Of a DNA stretch of 64,000 nucleotides, positions 54,891 through 64,000 are shown piece by piece. The stretch comes from Rhynchopus euleeides. Lineage: Eukaryota; Euglenozoa; Diplonemea; Diplonemida; Diplonemidae. Location: contig OY723305.1 in assembly GCA_963210315.1 (NCBI GenBank), positions 558,001 through 622,000 on the forward strand, written 5' to 3'. Within the stretch, counting starts at the first letter, position 1. Every line of letters starts with the position of its first letter. Below the pieces are notes generated by a model that saw only the letters and a list, made by a program, of their open reading frames with translations, did no database searches and had not been told where the DNA came from. Both the position numbers and the translations under genes were made by a program.

Positions 54891-56956
54891 CACGACGCGG
54901 TCTCCACCTTTCCGGGTACCCGGGAGGTCCCGGTTACCGGCCCGGGTACCCGGGCCGGATACCCAGCCGGGTACCCGGGTAGCCGCCCACCCACGACGGG
55001 AGGAAAAAAGAGTGAACGGGCAGCATGCCGTTCCTCTTTTTCCCCCCGTGAGGGTGGGCCCCCCCCTGCCAGGCAAGGTGAAAAAATGAAGAAACGGGCA
55101 GCATGCCGTTCTACATTTTCCCTTGCAAGGCAGGGAGGGCGCCCCCCATGCCAGACAGCAGCCACCCCTGCAGGGGCAACAACTGACGGGCATGGGGGAA
55201 CGAGGTGGGTCTGGACCCGACACCGCCACCACACGCGCAGTGCACCTTTCGGATACGCTGTCGTGAGTGGGGTGTGGGCAGTTCCCCTATCCTGTGAGCT
55301 CCTTTCGGACGAAGAGGTGCAGCGGTTATCTGCAACCTTCGTCCTGGACTTGCCTCGGGGGGAACGCCACGGTTTACCGCGGGTCCCGACGAGGGCACTC
55401 AGGCAGGATCTTCACGCCACCCCGCACCGAGGTCCCTTCTCACGCGGCGTGTCTCCCAGGTTCATGGCGGCGTCATCAGGTCAGGCTTTGTAGTCTCTAC
55501 ACCATCAGTAGTAAGGGAAATCCTAAAACCATACATGAAATCCACCTTTTGGGCCGCTGGTGTACGAGGCTTGTTCCTCCAATTGAATCATGTTTGCTGT
55601 GTCAGGCAATATCAATACAGCCGCTGAAAGAAGTCGAGGTGTTGTGGATCTGCTGCTCACAGGAAGGATTCAGGGTGGATCACAAGACTGACCACCCTCT
55701 TTCCTTTGTCAAGTACCCTGTAAAACATCAGAACACCAAGTATCTTTCAACACTACATGTTCAAGAGTGGAATCAGTGGAATCGGAAGGGGTCACACCCG
55801 ACCACACGGACACAGTTCCCGCGACTAATAAATGCCGAGAGTTCCGGTGTCCGACCACCTGGTATTACTTGGCTCCATCCACCCAGTCATTACGAGGGGG
55901 CGTCCCTTGAAGCCAGTTCCGCAGAACTCAGACCCCCTTAAAACCAATGTCCTGTGTAGACAACTACTTAGCCTGCCTGATGACGACACCAATTCGCTGG
56001 GAGAGAGGCCGCGGTCCAGGACCCCAATGGGGATGACGTGGCATTGTTTGACCGGATCGGTTGTGTAAGTGTGTAGCCCCCTCCGCCCTCTGTCCCTCCC
56101 CCCAGGGTGGTGTGTGGAGGCGAGAAGCGCAAACAGCAGCAATGCAGGCATAGCAAAAAGTGGATCCCTGCAGGTAGACCCTCGGGGTACATCCCTATCA
56201 TCGGGTCACCTGAAATTTCCCAATTTGAAAATCTGCAACAAGGCAACACGGGATGGGATGGGGCACATGACCTGCACAGGGGTGGGGGGCAGAGGGCAGG
56301 GGGTGGGGTTGTGGTTGGGGTCATGGCATTTGATTACTTGAGCTTTATTGCTCGAATTTCGCACAAGAAACCTCCTCACTTGGCCGATTTTCTCCCACAA
56401 CAAGGTCCGGCTTCCACAACTCGGATTTGGAGTTGTGTAAGCCGGAGCAAACCTCATTTGCTTGATTTTTGGGGTCACATGAGTGAGAATTCGGGGCGAA
56501 ACGTCGCGATTTTCTCACGACTGCCTTCGAAAATGGACAGTTCCAGACCACCAGGACCCGATTATGGGCCCAGACAAGTTTGGGTCAATAGTTTGGGCGA
56601 AATTTCGCCAAGGCCAAAAAACAGCCATTTTCCGGAAATTCCGGGACCCGTTTTAACGCGTTTTAGGGCCCAAAATAGGCTCAAAACTCAAAAATTCCTT
56701 CGAAATCGGGCTCAAACGTCCAAAATAGGACCCCCCCGAAAAAAAAATTTGAAAAGGGTCCCCCTATACACTCTGGGTTATGGACAATAATTCACGGGTT
56801 CCCGGGCCGGGTACCCGGCCGGATACCGGGCCGGATACCGGGATCCGGGTACCCGGATCCCGGTATCCGGTGGTATCCGGGGGGTACCCCCGGGTACCCG
56901 GCGGACCACCCGGGTACCCGGCCGGGTACCCGCCGGGAGGTGAAGACCGCGTCGTG
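54891..56956. mobile_element. 2.07-kb element with inverted GGGTACCCGG arrays
   Basis: Left end CACGACGCGGTCTCCACCT, right end complementary (AGGTGAAGACCGCGTCGTG). Just inside each end is an array of GGGTACCCGG, GGATACCGGG and related palindromes (54914-54985, 56797-56938). The 2-kb interior has short inverted pairs (CGGGCAGCATGCCGTTC at about 55018 and 55095) and ORFs without recognisable domains, so no transposase is visible. Confidence 0.8.
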
Positions 56957-57601
56957 TGTGGTGGCACGGGGGGGGGGGGGTGCAGCAAAACTCTGGGGGG
57001 CTATTGCGGAATACCCCACCAAGCCCTGTCAGTCAGTTTAACTCGCAGCCTGCTGCCCCCACCCGCCCTGCCTCACTCAGTCACACTTGGTAGCGAGGGC
57101 CCCTCGTGGTGCTTATAATTATGTTTGAGCGGGTGTTCCCACACAATGGGGGAGGAGGGAAGGGGCATCGGGGCAAGCTCCCGAGATTTTGTGGTGGGGG
57201 AGGAGGAGGAGGGGGGGCGTCAGGCATCAGGCATCGGACAGGGCCTCCCATCAGGTGCAACGAACGGACCTGGCGTGCTGTTATTACCTCACCCACCCAG
57301 AGGCCAAACAAAATATTTTTTTGCGTCTGTCGCTGTTTCTTCGGCTGCTCGCGGGCGGGTCGATTCGCGAGGCAGCATCAGGTGTGGGACCCCAACGCTA
57401 TGGTATTCCCTCTTTGGCCCAGGTGGGATTTTTTGCTGCGTGAGGCCAGTCCCCACGTGTAGTTCCCCAGGGGAGCCCCCCCCTCCCTCTGCGAGGGCAG
57501 TGTATGTGTGGCTGTTGTGTCCATCCACCAAACAATTTCTTGAAAACCGCTGCCATTGCATTGGGTGGGGGGGTGGGGTGTTACTGGGGGGGGGGGGGGG
57601 G
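56957..57601. other. Spacer, no supported gene
   Basis: Contains ACTTGGTAGCGAGGGCCCCT (57087-57106), which resembles the terminus of the 22442-22528 element, and a G-run at 57586-57603. No domain-bearing ORF. Confidence 0.5.
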
Positions 57602-58895
57602 GGCAATTAATCGTAAGTAGTCGAATAATCGTAAGGGGGCGATTAATTGTACAACATTTTCTGGGCCATTCATACGTAAATTTGTTTTGAATAATCGTAG
57701 GGGTTACGATTATTCACTTTTGGCCAAATTTCTGACTTTTCCCCAGAGGATCAAGCAACAGGAACAGCAGGGATCCCACTCAGGCTGTACAAAGCGGAGA
57801 ATCGGTCGTCATAGACCAGTGATTGAGTCACCCCACATGTCGGAGCACACATGCCCCGAGTTTAATGGGTGGAAGAGAGTATGGTTTGAGGCCCCCCCGC
57901 CCCCAGGTTCCCTGCCAGTGAGGTGAGCCTGGGGGGGGGCACCAAAATTCTGTGGCCCATACGCAACCTCAGGAAGATGGACACAGTCCAGAAACTGTAC
58001 CCCACAAGGAACAGATGTCCACTACCGTGGCCTCCGGCGGCTGGGGGGCTCCGCCCCCCAGACCCCCCTGTGGACTCTCTTTGCATTCTCTGTACCACCT
58101 CGAAGGGTGCACCCGAGCCAAGCACCCAAGCATGGGAACTAGGCTGGAAACTGATACAGTCATTGAAATAGATCGGGACAGCCAGGGCTCCCAGTCACCG
58201 TCATACGAAGGGACTATGCGAACTGGAGACGGCGCAAGAGCAGGTGCAGCTGTGCTGTATTCTTGAGGGCTCCCGCTACGTCAAAAACCGCGCCCTCATC
58301 CAAACGTAAGGACTGAGCCAAGGCGTCAATCCCTTCGGACCTCGTCAGCGCCCCAGGAACACAGGCCCCGTCATCGGTATTCGACGCGTGCCCCGCGCAC
58401 GCCAGCCAACGGCGCTCTGGTGCTGGGGATGGGGTCGAGGGGGTGGTGTGGCAGGCAGGGAAGTGCACGGGACCAGAAAATCCATTCGACGGTCGAGCGC
58501 GCACTGGGTGTGGAGGGTACCTTAAAAACGGGTAACCCACAGGGTCCGACATCGGGTGTCGGACCCCACCGTGTGCCCATCTGGATGACTCAAGCGCCTC
58601 ACACCGGGTCCCTCCCCTCCTGGTGGCCCACCGGGGTGCTATGGCCAGTTTCCACCGGTGCTGTTGCTGTGTGCACGGAATGCCGGTGAGATAGGCCGAG
58701 AATGCGACCCACACCCACCCCCACCCCGCCAATTGACATTCTGAACAGCAAAACGGGTAAATTTTTGCCAAAAGTGAATAATCGTAACCCCTACGATTAT
58801 TCACCACCGTTGAAAATTTGTAAATTTTGGGACACCCGATTTATACAGACCGCGTCGCTAAATAATCGTAGGGGTTACAATTATTTGACCCCCCC
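57602..58895. mobile_element. 1.29-kb element with inverted AATAATCGTA arrays
   Basis: Left arm: CAATTAATCGTAAG, CGAATAATCGTAAGGGGG, then GAATAATCGTAGGGGTTACG. Right arm: the complement, including GCCAAAAGTGAATAATCGTA at about 58769 and AATAATCGTAGGGGTTACAA near 58861. Each arm contains AATAATCGTAGGGGTTACGA followed by TTATT, itself palindromic. The interior holds one 60-bp hairpin repeat and no recognised gene. Confidence 0.75.
58012..58074 (-). repeat. 60-bp hairpin repeat, copy 4
   Basis: Minus-orientation copy inside the 57602-58895 element: GAACAGATGTCCACTACCG, GGCCTCCGGCGGCTGGGG, GGGGGGCTCCGCCCCCC, AGACCCCCCTG. Confidence 0.85.
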
Positions 58896-59370
58896 CAGTA
58901 AGGCAAAAAAAATCACGACACACTCCAGGAATCTGCACACCCCCCGCCCCCATGAGCCAGATAAGGTGCAACAAAGGAAGCGACAGAGGGCAGCTTGCTA
59001 CGCGAGAATCATCTCGAGAGCATCGCTGGGTCGTAAAGTGGCAAAAAGACTTGGAGCTGCATTCTTTGTTTGTACGAACGGTGCCTGCTAGTGCAGATAC
59101 CGAGCGCTGCCACGGGTCTTTTTTGTTGGAAAACCACGTTGTTCTGCCAAAAAAAAAACTGCACGACATCACCGCCAATAGTGTATAGCTGTTGTGCCTG
59201 CAATCTGCTTCCAATCATTTGACAGCATGCTGCCGCCCGGCCAGTATGAACACCACGTGTCTGCCTGCCTTCGATTTGCTGTGCTGCTCCGCCCCCGCCC
59301 CGCCCGACCCCCCTCCCTCCCTCCCTCCCTCCGCAGCCATTCAGATCCTTCCGTGGGTGTGGTTTAAATT
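58896..59370. other. Spacer, no supported gene
   Basis: Includes a (CCCT)n-like run at 59311-59333. No recognisable coding sequence. Confidence 0.5.
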
Positions 59371-60370
59371 AATCAGTCCTATTCGTGGTCATTTACCCCC
59401 CCCCCTTTGGGTCGCCTGACCGGAAATTTTGGGAAAAGGGGGGTAATATAAGGGGGGGGGGTAAATTACGGGTCAAGGGGGGGGGGGTAAATTACCATGT
59501 TCTGGGGTGGCCGGTTTTTTTGGTAGGCCATAGGGGGGTGAGAGGGCGCCCAGGGCCTGTGGGTGACCTACCCTGGCATCACCCAGGCCCTCGGGCACTT
59601 CCTTCGGCATGATTGGTCCTGTCACATGCATGCGGTGGGGTGTGTGGTGCCTACCTCACAGCCAATTACCCTCCCCTGGCGGCAAAGAGGGGGTAAATTA
59701 CCTCCCTTCTGACTGGGTAGTGGGGGTAACTGGGGGGTAATTTACCCCCCCTTCCAGGCAAAGGGGGGTATATATGTGCCGCCCCCTTTGCCCGGGGAGG
59801 GGGTAAATTACCCCCCTGGCCCTCCCCAGTAAAGGGGGGGGTAAATTGCCCCCGCCCTTACTGGGGGGTAATTTACCCCCTTCTCCGGTGGTGGGTAGGG
59901 GGGTAAATTACCCCCCTCTCCAGTACAAGGGGGCAAATTTACCCTCCCTACGGGTAAAGGGGTGGCAACTACCCCTTTGGCCTGGGAGGGGGTAAATTAC
60001 CCCCCAGTAAGAGCGGGAACAAATTACCCCCCCTTTGCTGGGGAGGGCCAGGGGGTAATTTACCCCCCTTAGCCTGGTGGGGGGTAAATTTACCCCCTCT
60101 TACCAGGTAGGGGGGGGTAATTTACCCCCCTACCAGGCAAAGGGGGTGGTAAATTACCCCCCCACCACCCAGCGGAGGGGGTAAATTTACCCCCCGACCA
60201 GCCAAAAAATGGGTATTTTCCCCCCACCCCCCCAGCCAAAGGGGGGGGGGGTAAATTACCAAGTTTCTGGGGCCTGAACCCAAAATTTCCGAAAAAGGGG
60301 GTAATATAAGGGGGGGGGGGGTAAATTTTGGGGGGGGGGGGGGGGTAAATTACCACGAATAGGACTGATT
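59371..60370. mobile_element. 1.0-kb element made of GGGTAAATTACCC palindromes with 19-bp TIRs
   Basis: TIRs AATCAGTCCTATTCGTGGT (59371-59389) and ACCACGAATAGGACTGATT (60352-60370). Nearly the whole interior consists of GGGGGTAAATTACCCCC-type units in varying lengths, with a second inverted pair just inside the ends (GGGGTAATATAAGGGG). No coding potential. Confidence 0.85.
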
Positions 60371-60872
60371 CGCAAAAAAAAATAGAACGGAGGCACTCCA
60401 CACACACACACCCTCACTCTGTTGCCCGTTGGCAATGTTAAGCAGGCCACCCCCCAAGGGGGGTGAGAGAGACAGAGAACTTGTTTTGGAGGCGGTTGTT
60501 GGGGTGGGAACTCTGCGGGGCAGTCTCCGCGCGTAGCTCCCCAAGCAACCCCTGCGGTGCGCAGCAGTGTATGTGTGGCTGCGGTGACGCACACAAAGCA
60601 AGGCCTCCTAGCTCTGCGCAACGCCCCGCTAACGCTGCATCCAGAAGAGACAGAGAAAGAGAGAGACGAATCACTTAAAATTAAGACGCCCCGCGCCCCC
60701 CCCCCCCTTTTGACCTGCAGCGCAACCCTTAGCAGAGGAGGAGGTGCTGTATCGGTAAACAGCGCAACGACACACAATCCGACAAGTCGCAGGGGATCAG
60801 GCTGGTCGCTAACTTTCTGAATTCCGAGATCTCGTGGAATGATGGTCAGTCGTGGGGGGGGGGGGGGGGGGG
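60371..60872. other. Spacer ending in a poly-G tract
   Basis: No gene recognised. The G-run at 60853-60872 is the insertion point of the hAT-type element. Confidence 0.55.
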
Positions 60873-60984
60873 CAGTGTAGGTATAATACAGGTCCCCAAA
60901 ATCTGCATCCTGTTTAATACAGTTTAATACAGTTTAATACAGTTTAATACAGTTTAATACAGGTTTAATACAGTTTAAGACAGT

Positions 60985-61419
60985 TTAATACAGGTTTTGT
61001 ACACTATAGTACCCTTGTGTGCAGGTCATGGGGGCAGAGGGGGTGTCGCTTCTTTGGAGAGGGGGCCCGGCCTGGAAGTAGGGGTTCTCTACAACACGGC
61101 TGAAGATGAACCGACACCAGGCGATGTCGATCATTGCCCTCTCGCTGGCTGAGGGCAGGGGAACACCGAGCGCCATCCGCTTCGCCGGTCCTGGGCCGTC
61201 AGTCCCCGGGGCCTTCCTCTTCGGGGTGGTGGTGGGGGCGTCCGTGGCCTTCTGCTTCACGGCCTCGGGGGCCTTCTCGCAGCCCCGCAGGTGGCTCTTG
61301 AGCCGCGATGCGGACTTCCCCGAGGCGCGCAAGCCACAGTGCTTGCACTTCGTCGCCTCGGTGAACTCACCGTGGCTCCAGCAGGCAGGACGTCCCCCCG
61401 ACATTTTTCCCAGGTGCAA
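60985..61419 (-). CDS. BED zinc-finger N-terminal fragment of a hAT-type transposase
   Basis: 144 aa. A BED-type finger is visible: ACWSHGEFTEATKCKHCG with aromatic and CxxC residues, then SRLKSHLRGC giving the His and Cys ligands. After a Lys/Pro linker (TTPKRKAPGTDGPGPAKR) comes MIDIAWCRFIFSRVVENPYF, which resembles the segment that opens the hAT transposase domain. The frame ends soon after in the TTTAATA repeats, so the RNase H-like catalytic domain and dimerisation region are missing. It could bind the element ends without acting as a transposase. A second Met (MSGGRPACW) is a possible start. Confidence 0.7.
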   Translation of the reverse strand: MHLGKMSGGRPACWSHGEFTEATKCKHCGLRASGKSASRLKSHLRGCEKAPEAVKQKATDAPTTTPKRKAPGTDGPGPAKRMALGVPLPSASERAMIDIAWCRFIFSRVVENPYFQAGPPLQRSDTPSAPMTCTQGYYSVQNLY

Positions 61420-61504
61420 ATTTCTCGGGCGCGCTTCGCGCGCCCGAGACTACGCGGAGATGGCCACTCGCATACGCTCAAGGACTTGCGAGACAGGCAC
61501 ACGC

Positions 61505-61571
61505 TACAGGGGGGGTCTGGGGGGCGGAGCCCCCCAGCCGCCGGAGGCCACGGTAGTGAGCATCTGTTCCT
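61505..61571 (+). repeat. 60-bp hairpin repeat, copy 5 (inside the hAT-type element)
   Basis: CAGGGGGGGTCTGG, GGGGGGCGGAGCCCCCC, CCGCCGGAGGCCACGG, GAGCATCTGTTC. Confidence 0.85.
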
Positions 61572-62369
61572 TGCACGTGTCAACGACTTGCTGCACGAAC
61601 TTGACAGACAGCTCTTAGACTCAAGGCGGCTCTGCACCGGGGCTGAACATGCTCCCCAGCCAGGAGACCCCATTCCTACTGGTCCCCAGGGAAATCTCCC
61701 CCCGCCCCCGCTAAAAGTGACCCCCCAGGGGGCCCAAACTGCGGGGGGGGGTCTTTGACCCCCCCCCGACCCCCCTTAGATTAGGCCCTGTGATGGATAA
61801 TCCTCCTGTGTGGGGGTCTGTGTGGTGCCGTACCTGCAGTGACAAACGTACCTTGTACTAAACTCAAAAAGCGCCGAGTTTAATACAGTTTAATACAGTT
61901 TAATACAGTTTAATACAAACGTGTTTAATACAGTTTAATACAGGGCCTGCCTACACTGGGGGGGGGGGGTGGGGGTGGAAGTGGTGGCCATGCAGTAAAA
62001 TATGGTTCGTACTCGATCGCGGCGGCGGCTTCGCCACCGCCGCCGCGCGCCCACGATCCAGGCCTGTCGCTCACTTTTTCAATTTTAGAGATTAGGTGTG
62101 CGGACGCTTTTGTTTTGGGGGGATCAGGTGGGAAAACGCTAGGGGTCGATTTTTCGCGCGCGCTCGTGTTGTTACTTAACTTTCCCGTCGGTGGACGGTG
62201 TGAGGCGCTGGGTTCCTTCCGCAGTTCCTCTCCCGCTCGCGCCATCCTCGGGTGCCGAAGGAAACCAAAAAAAGGCTTTCGGTACCATGATTCGACGCTA
62301 CCCCCTGATATGCCACGGCCGTCGAAGCGCAAGGGCTTGGTTACTAGCCGGGCACACGCTACATGGTCC

Positions 62370-62433
62370 ACAGGGGGGTCTGGGGGGCAGAGCCCCCCAG
62401 CCGCCGGAGGCCACGGTAGTGAACATCTGTTCA
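62370..62433 (+). repeat. 60-bp hairpin repeat, copy 6
   Basis: Hairpin GGGGGGCAGAGCCCCCC, then the CCGCCGGAGGCCACGG stretch and GAACATCTGTTC. Confidence 0.85.
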
Positions 62434-62544
62434 GTGTGGGCGTACAGATTCTGTGTGAGTGGCTGAGTCCTCCTGAGGCTACTGGAGTGGTTGGATTCCC
62501 TGACCTGACGGGAATCGAGTGACTTGAGTACGAGACATACGCCA

Positions 62545-62607
62545 CAGGGGGGTCTGGGGGGCGGAGCCCCCCAGCCGCCGGAGGCCACGGTAGTGAGCAT
62601 CGGTTCC
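62545..62607 (+). repeat. 60-bp hairpin repeat, copy 7
   Basis: Hairpin GGGGGGCGGAGCCCCCC followed by CCGCCGGAGGCCACGG and GAGCATCGGTTC. Confidence 0.85.
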
Positions 62608-62630
62608 TGCAAAACCATACTCTCTTCGGC

Positions 62631-62870
62631 CCTGGCAACGGATGGTGGGGAATGAGGTGGTAGTGTGTGTTTCACCCCACCATCATTCCACCATCGTGGC
62701 ATCATTCTACCACGTGGCATCATTCCACCATCATTCCACCATCGGGGCCTGCCTGACGGCAGGCCCCGAGGGTGGAATGATGGTGGAATGATGAAATATC
62801 TAGGGGGGGGAACCCCAAAATGAGTGGAATGATGAATGATGGTTAGCGACCAGCCTGGCAGGGGATAGAA
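62631..62870. repeat. Palindromic array of CCACCATCATTCC
   Basis: CCACCATCATTCC and GGAATGATGGTGG alternate around a GCCTGCCTGACGGCAGGC hairpin. The array closes with a G-run, AACCCCAAAAT, another motif copy and GCGACCAGCCTGGCAGG, as the 375-640 array does with its own motif. Confidence 0.85.
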
Positions 62871-63295
62871 GCTTGTGGGGGGGGGGGGGGGGGGGAGGAG
62901 GAGGGGGGGGTCTTCCTGAGCGGACACACGTCCCTACGTTATTACATTTCTTTTTTTCAGATCAATTGGGGGGGTTTCCAACGGGGGGTGGTGGGGGTAG
63001 GGGGGTATAGGGGGATGTATCGTCGCTTTTTTTTTGGCCCAAACGGACTCTAATTAAGAGCGGGGGCACCTCGTTCCCTTGGGTTTTTAGCCCCAGCATT
63101 GGGGGGGGGGGGGGGTTTGTGTTCTTGCTCCCCACCCCCCCCCCCCACATCTCGCTCTCTGCAGCCCAGCTGCAGGACCCCACACAAACAGAACCGGAGA
63201 GAACAGTAAAGGCGCAGGTCGTTGGACACCCCCTCCACTCTAAATGCAGGTTGTGCCGAGACCCTGGTGGTAGAATGGTGGTAAGGGGCCCCGCC
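62871..63295. other. Spacer, no supported gene
   Basis: Long G-runs (62877-62895, 63100-63114) and C-run (63136-63147). 3' flank of the terminal gene. Confidence 0.5.
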
Positions 63296-64000
63296 TTATT
63301 TGTACCGTATTATGGTGTCGCACAGCACACGGATCTTCTTCCGCCGATCGGCGTCGCTCTCCGTTGCCTTCACGGCCTTTGCAGAAGACTGTGTGACGGC
63401 GTGGTGTGTGGGGCGCAGCATTCAACACCCCATCACAATAGTATGCCACAACGGGCAACCCCCTCTTCACATCTCATGATGACCCAAAGCTTGTGCACTC
63501 GATTAGAGATGCCCAGGACAGGCAGACAACGCACCGTTCGTGCTGGGTGTGTGCACAGTGCATACCTCAAGAAGTACGAGCCGCTTCTTCACATCGGGTG
63601 TCATGAACTTCGCACGGTGCCCCTGGAAGTACTCAGAGTCGAAGAAGTAACTCAGCATCCACAGGTACATCTGTGTGCAGCGGAGGGTGATGGGGTGGTA
63701 TTAACAAACATGTGGCAAATGCTATTATACAACCCGGCTGGCTTAAAAGCTATGCCCGTCTTCCCCCCCCCCCTGACGCCCTCTTGCTGGGTTGGGTGCC
63801 GCGCCTGCTGCCGAGAGCCCTCGCAACACAACACAGCACGATGCAAGGACAAGCATACCTCCACGCCGTCGTCGCCCACCTTTTCGCGGTAGAGCTCGAA
63901 GTGGTTGAGGACGAGGGGCAGGATGTGGTGGTCGAGGCAGAGGTCCAGCACACGGTCCTCCTGTATTTTCTCCAGCTGCAGCATCACGGAGTGCAGGTAG
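63296..64000 (-). CDS. C-terminal three exons of an unrecognised gene (continues past the window)
   Basis: Exons 63859-64000 (open to the right), 63566-63670 and 63296-63388, all phase 0. Introns are GTATGC...CACACAG (63671-63858 and 63389-63565). The spliced text reads YLHSVMLQLEKIQEDRVLDL, CLDHHILPLVLNHFELYREK, VGDDGVE + MYLWMLSYFFDSEYFQGHRA, KFMTPDVKKRLVLLE + SSAKAVKATESDADRRKKIR, ending VLCDTIIRYK. It looks like helical, HEAT/armadillo-type or other all-alpha sequence with no TM segment. I do not recognise the family. The regular codon phases and consensus splice sites make the gene itself convincing. Confidence 0.75.

Larger units (their letters stand above)
60873..61958 (-). mobile_element. 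hAT-type element (non-autonomous) inserted in poly-G
   Basis: Termini CAGTGTAGG and CCTACACTG fit the CAG-start TIRs of the hAT superfamily. Both flanks are poly-G, so an 8-bp target duplication of G is consistent though not provable. CAGTTTAATA repeats lie near both ends (60910-60992, 61878-61943; same orientation). Inside is a BED-finger ORF (60985-61419) but no complete transposase, so it is probably non-autonomous. Confidence 0.78.
62247..62630 (+). repeat. Dispersed repeat, right copy (pairs with 1-366)
   Basis: Same order of landmarks as the left copy: GGTGCCGAAGGAAACC, CCCTGATATGCCACGGCCGT, GTACAGATTCTGTGTGAGT, GGATTCCCTGACC, CTTGAGTACGAGACATACGC, TGCAAAACCATACTCTCTTC. Confidence 0.85.

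Noticed and set aside
55267-55941. 224-aa plus-strand ORF as a transposase
   Set aside because: No catalytic motif or zinc finger visible; kept only as a candidate to test within the 54891-56956 element.
60900-61943. Telomere-like CAGTTTAATA repeats
   Set aside because: Only short internal runs of few copies at the ends of the hAT-type element; not terminal and not G-rich.

Overview
The window is nuclear DNA from a protist that I cannot name to genus. It is GC-rich, with long G/C homopolymer runs, long mostly intron-poor genes and a few short spliceosomal introns. Every gene I can support (12) lies on the minus strand, an arrangement typical of kinetoplastids, diplonemids and dinoflagellates. 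A meckelin (TMEM67) homologue implies a ciliated or flagellated cell. Introns whose ends I could fix all begin GTATG(G/T/C) and end in AG, usually CAG. A flagellate such as a euglenozoan is a reasonable guess, but it is inference only.

Layout by increasing coordinate (transcription runs right to left). 1-660: dispersed repeat plus a GTCGAC palindromic array. 761-11911: a large receptor with tandem PA domains, a LamG-like domain and a cyclase-like C-terminus, apparently split by a 6.3-kb insert (4984-11305) that carries a roughly 98-copy 31-bp tandem array. 13082-18331: meckelin. 18967-21033: the only catalytically complete adenylate cyclase. 22619-25261: a BMP/PnrA-type receptor with a cyclase-like tail. 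26010-38227: four near-identical six-TM cyclase-like genes in tandem, one of them split by a 1.52-kb TA-flanked element. 39318-45171: a spliced ADP-ribosyltransferase/LRR/ankyrin protein. 45549-46698: a pair of 350-bp direct repeats inserted in a (GT)n tract. 46955-48709: a divergent six-TM cyclase-like gene. 51193-54258: a four-exon DYRK kinase whose largest intron holds a 690-bp AT-rich palindrome. 54891-62870: a run of TIR or palindrome-bounded elements, including a hAT-type element with a BED-finger ORF inserted in poly-G. 63296-64000: the last three exons of an unrecognised gene.

The main theme is a membrane signalling family. Different ectodomains (PA/LamG, BMP plus Cys-rich, or only six TM helices) are joined to one shared cytoplasmic module: a YRPYLP-like linker, a class III cyclase fold and an EW(M/L)Y C-terminal helix. 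Most members have lost the metal Asp and the catalytic Asn/Arg, while one keeps everything, so the others may be regulatory partners. The second theme is a set of insertions that share one architecture, inverted terminal arrays of a short palindromic motif, but each uses its own private motif. Two of these interrupt genes, and one sits in an intron.
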